From assembly GCA_020528935.1 (NCBI GenBank), contig JAJDFU010000230.1, positions 1 through 8,800 of the forward strand: a stretch of 8,800 nucleotides of DNA. The letters run 5' to 3'. Position 1 is the first letter of the stretch, and each line of letters starts with the position of its first letter. The notes below the pieces were generated by a model that saw only the letters and a program-made list of their open reading frames with translations, was not told where the DNA came from and searched no databases. This stretch comes from Saprospiraceae bacterium (GTDB lineage: Bacteria > Bacteroidota > Bacteroidia > Chitinophagales > Saprospiraceae). Of the stretch, positions 7,776 through 8,800 are shown piece after piece. The position numbers and the translations under genes are program-made.

Positions 7776-7996
7776 TTGTAAAATGTGGTTCGTTCATGCG
7801 TTATCAGGGTTTCGGATTGTAATCACTTATTTGATAGGTACCTCAATGTGGTGTGGAATATACCCGTTGCGAAGGGGTTTGGGAACTTTCCTTACCCCAA
7901 ACCCTGCGCCATGGGGAATGCCGGCCATGACGATTCTTGACAGGGTACGAAAGGGTTCCCAAACCATTTCGTCCTCCGTATGGCAACATTTTACAA
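7776..7996. repeat. 221-bp element bounded by inverted repeats with nested internal inverted repeats
   Basis: The outer arms are TTGTAAAATGT (7776-7786) and its exact complement (7986-7996), with an imperfect extension inward. Inside lies a second perfect 11-bp pair, GGTTTGGGAAC (7876-7886) with GTTCCCAAACC (7955-7965), partly extended by CGAA/TTCG. Then come CCCTG/CAGGG (7902-7906 with 7941-7945) and CATGG/CCATG (7910-7914 with 7925-7929). The pairs are co-linear, so the whole could fold into one long interrupted hairpin. It sits between convergent genes in DNA visibly less GC-rich than its neighbours. A MITE-like remnant, a structured RNA or a bidirectional terminator region are all possible. 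No clear target-site duplication flanks the outer arms, and I see no convincing protein in it. Confidence 0.6.
7875..7904. other. alternative 9-bp hairpin inside the inverted-repeat element
   Basis: GGGTTTGGG (7875-7883) pairs perfectly with CCCAAACCC (7896-7904) over a 12-base loop. The same left arm also forms the longer pair with 7955-7965, so the two foldings exclude each other. Confidence 0.5.
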
Positions 7997-8054
7997 TGGT
8001 CCCGGTAATACGGACGATCCTTCAGATGTCAGCAACGAAAATACTGGCCTAAGC

Positions 8055-8080
8055 GGCTGAAAATAAGCATGTTGTCAGCC
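8055..8080. other. small hairpin in the convergent intergenic region
   Basis: GGCTGA (8055-8060) pairs with TCAGCC (8075-8080) over a 14-base loop. It is short, lacks a T tail and may be chance. Apart from this and the next palindrome I see nothing else in 7997-8121. Confidence 0.25.
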
Positions 8081-8096
8081 ACTTATCGCCATTATG

Positions 8097-8110
8097 CACG
8101 GGAACCCGTG
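8097..8110. other. 14-base palindrome-like repeat downstream of the decarboxylase stop
   Basis: CACGGGAACCCGTG is a perfect 6-bp inverted repeat with a 2-base centre, 11 bases beyond the stop of the leftward decarboxylase gene. The 2-base loop is too tight for a good RNA hairpin unless the inner pairs open. It could be a terminator stem without T tail or a protein-binding site. Confidence 0.35.
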
Positions 8111-8121
8111 AATACTCCGGG

Positions 8122-8702
8122 CTAATCATCACCTCCCCGCTGCATTGGATGCCCTGCATTTTCAGCAGGCGGGGTCGAAGTGATCGGGTGAACCGCCGCC
8201 TGACCGCCCAACAGCCTCACCTGATGCAGCATAGCGGCCAGATCGGCAGAACGGGTAAACGGGTTCGTCAGGGTGGTGCGCAGCCAGACTTCACCCCTCA
8301 GTTGAGTCTGGACCAGGTAGAAATGCCCTTCCTCCAAAAGCGCTTGCCGGATGCGGGCGTTAAGGCGGGAAAGATCGCCCTGCCGCTCTGCGGGGCGGTA
8401 GCGGAAGCAGAGGATGTTGGACTGGGGTGGCATGGCCAGCTCCAGGTCTTCCCGGGCCCCGATCAGTCCGGCCAGTTCTTCGGCCAGGGCCATCACGCGA
8501 TCTACGTATTCTTCAAAGAGTTCATCGCCATGGGATTGCCAAAGCGCCCATACCTTCAGCCCCATCAGGTTCTTGGTGCACTCAAACGTGCGCTTGGCGA
8601 GATTGTACCACTCCTCGTCTGCGTCCTGCGCCCAGAGGTAGCCGGCTTTCTGGCGAAAGGTGCGGTAGCTGTACCGCTCATCGCGAAAGACCAGGGCGGT
8701 GG
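8122..8702 (-). CDS. PLP-dependent group II decarboxylase, C-terminal fragment (broken by adapter junction)
   Basis: About 193 genuine residues of a pyridoxal-dependent amino-acid decarboxylase (aromatic-amino-acid / diaminobutyrate decarboxylase-like family), cytoplasmic. Visible family features are ALVFRDERYSYRTFRQKAGY shortly after where the PLP-lysine segment would lie, EWYNLAKRTFECTKNLMGLK as in the long C-terminal helix region, SNILCFRYRP (about 8392-8421), and a closing FYLVQTQLRGEVWLRTTLTN with NPFT. Full-length members are roughly 470-500 residues, so the N-terminal substrate part and the catalytic lysine are missing. The cause is not mutation: upstream of 8702 the sequence becomes sequencing adapter, and the apparent GTG start at 8736 together with about 11 residues is adapter translation. 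The substrate cannot be assigned from this piece. The gene is convergent with the helicase. Confidence 0.85.
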
Positions 8703-8800
8703 CTGTCGCTTGTACACATCTCCGAGCCCACGACACCGAACTCGATTTCGTATGCCTGATTCTGCTTGAAAAAAAGACACAAGCAGAGAAATAAATACTA
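8703..8800. other. Illumina Nextera/P7 adapter read-through at contig end (artefact)
   Basis: Positions 8703-8736 match the 34-base Nextera transposase/read-2 adapter with 3 mismatches, including the exact core TACACATCTCCGAGCCCACG. Positions 8737-8744 (CGAACTCG) occupy the 8-base i7 index slot. Positions 8745-8768 match the 24-base P7 sequence with 4 mismatches (TCGTATGCC and TTCTGCTTG are exact). Seven A follow, then low-quality-looking sequence. The order, spacing and poly-A are exactly those of a read running off a short insert. Translations such as LYTSPSPR and DVYKRQ from this stretch are known adapter peptides. None of these 98 bases should be annotated as biology. Adapter matching is from memory. 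Confidence 0.95.

Noticed and set aside
7776..7996. Integron attC site or CRISPR repeat
   Set aside because: There are no RYYYAAC/GTTRRRY end boxes in the right arrangement, no integrase, no regularly spaced direct repeats and no cas genes.
7766..8006. Target-site duplication flanking the inverted-repeat element
   Set aside because: The bases outside the two outer arms do not match each other, so recent transposition is not shown.
7783..8052. Plus-strand open frame of 89 codons in the intergenic region
   Set aside because: It runs through both arms of the inverted repeats, has no family resemblance and no ribosome binding site, and its composition looks random. A small gene cannot be fully excluded.
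8149..8780. Open frames running across the right end on both strands
   Set aside because: Their ends translate adapter sequence (LYTSPSPR, DVYKRQ peptides), and the rest is antisense or out of frame to the decarboxylase.

Overview
The window reads as genomic DNA of a Bacteroidota bacterium with fairly high GC, most likely a Saprospiria/Lewinella-type or related lineage. The evidence is a large TonB-dependent receptor with an N-terminal carboxypeptidase-regulatory-like domain, a DUF5689-type lipoprotein with a C-terminal adhesin-like domain, Sec signals ending in 'FAQA'/'APAQ', weak Shine-Dalgarno sequences and a possible Bacteroidetes-type -7 element. The phylum rests on gene content; the finer lineage is a guess. 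The right end (8703-8800) is not biological: it matches Illumina Nextera/P7 adapter with an 8-base index and poly-A. The window therefore ends at a short-read contig end.

Layout. Leftward genes, in transcription order: TonB-dependent receptor (5248-2426), DUF5689 two-domain lipoprotein (2361-412), and the start of a tRNA1(Val) A37 N6-methyltransferase (355 to the left edge, cut). Divergently, after a 129-bp intergenic region: a secreted endonuclease/exonuclease/phosphatase-fold enzyme (5378-6439), followed after one base by a PIF1-like SF1 helicase (6441-7727). Then comes a 394-bp non-coding stretch between convergent genes, unusually rich in inverted repeats. Last is the C-terminal part of a leftward PLP-dependent group II decarboxylase (8702-8122), broken by the adapter junction.

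How the genes may work together. Receptor, acidic-tailed lipoprotein and exported nuclease/phosphatase form a compact divergent locus whose products would act at or outside the outer membrane. The most economical reading is a scavenging module: the secreted enzyme cuts a phosphodiester or phosphoester substrate (extracellular DNA, nucleotides or another phosphate ester), the surface OB-fold-like lipoprotein binds substrate or product, and the receptor imports it. This is inference from gene content. The helicase and tRNA methyltransferase are cytoplasmic housekeeping-type proteins that may only be co-transcribed neighbours. The least explained DNA is the nested inverted-repeat element at 7776-7996.
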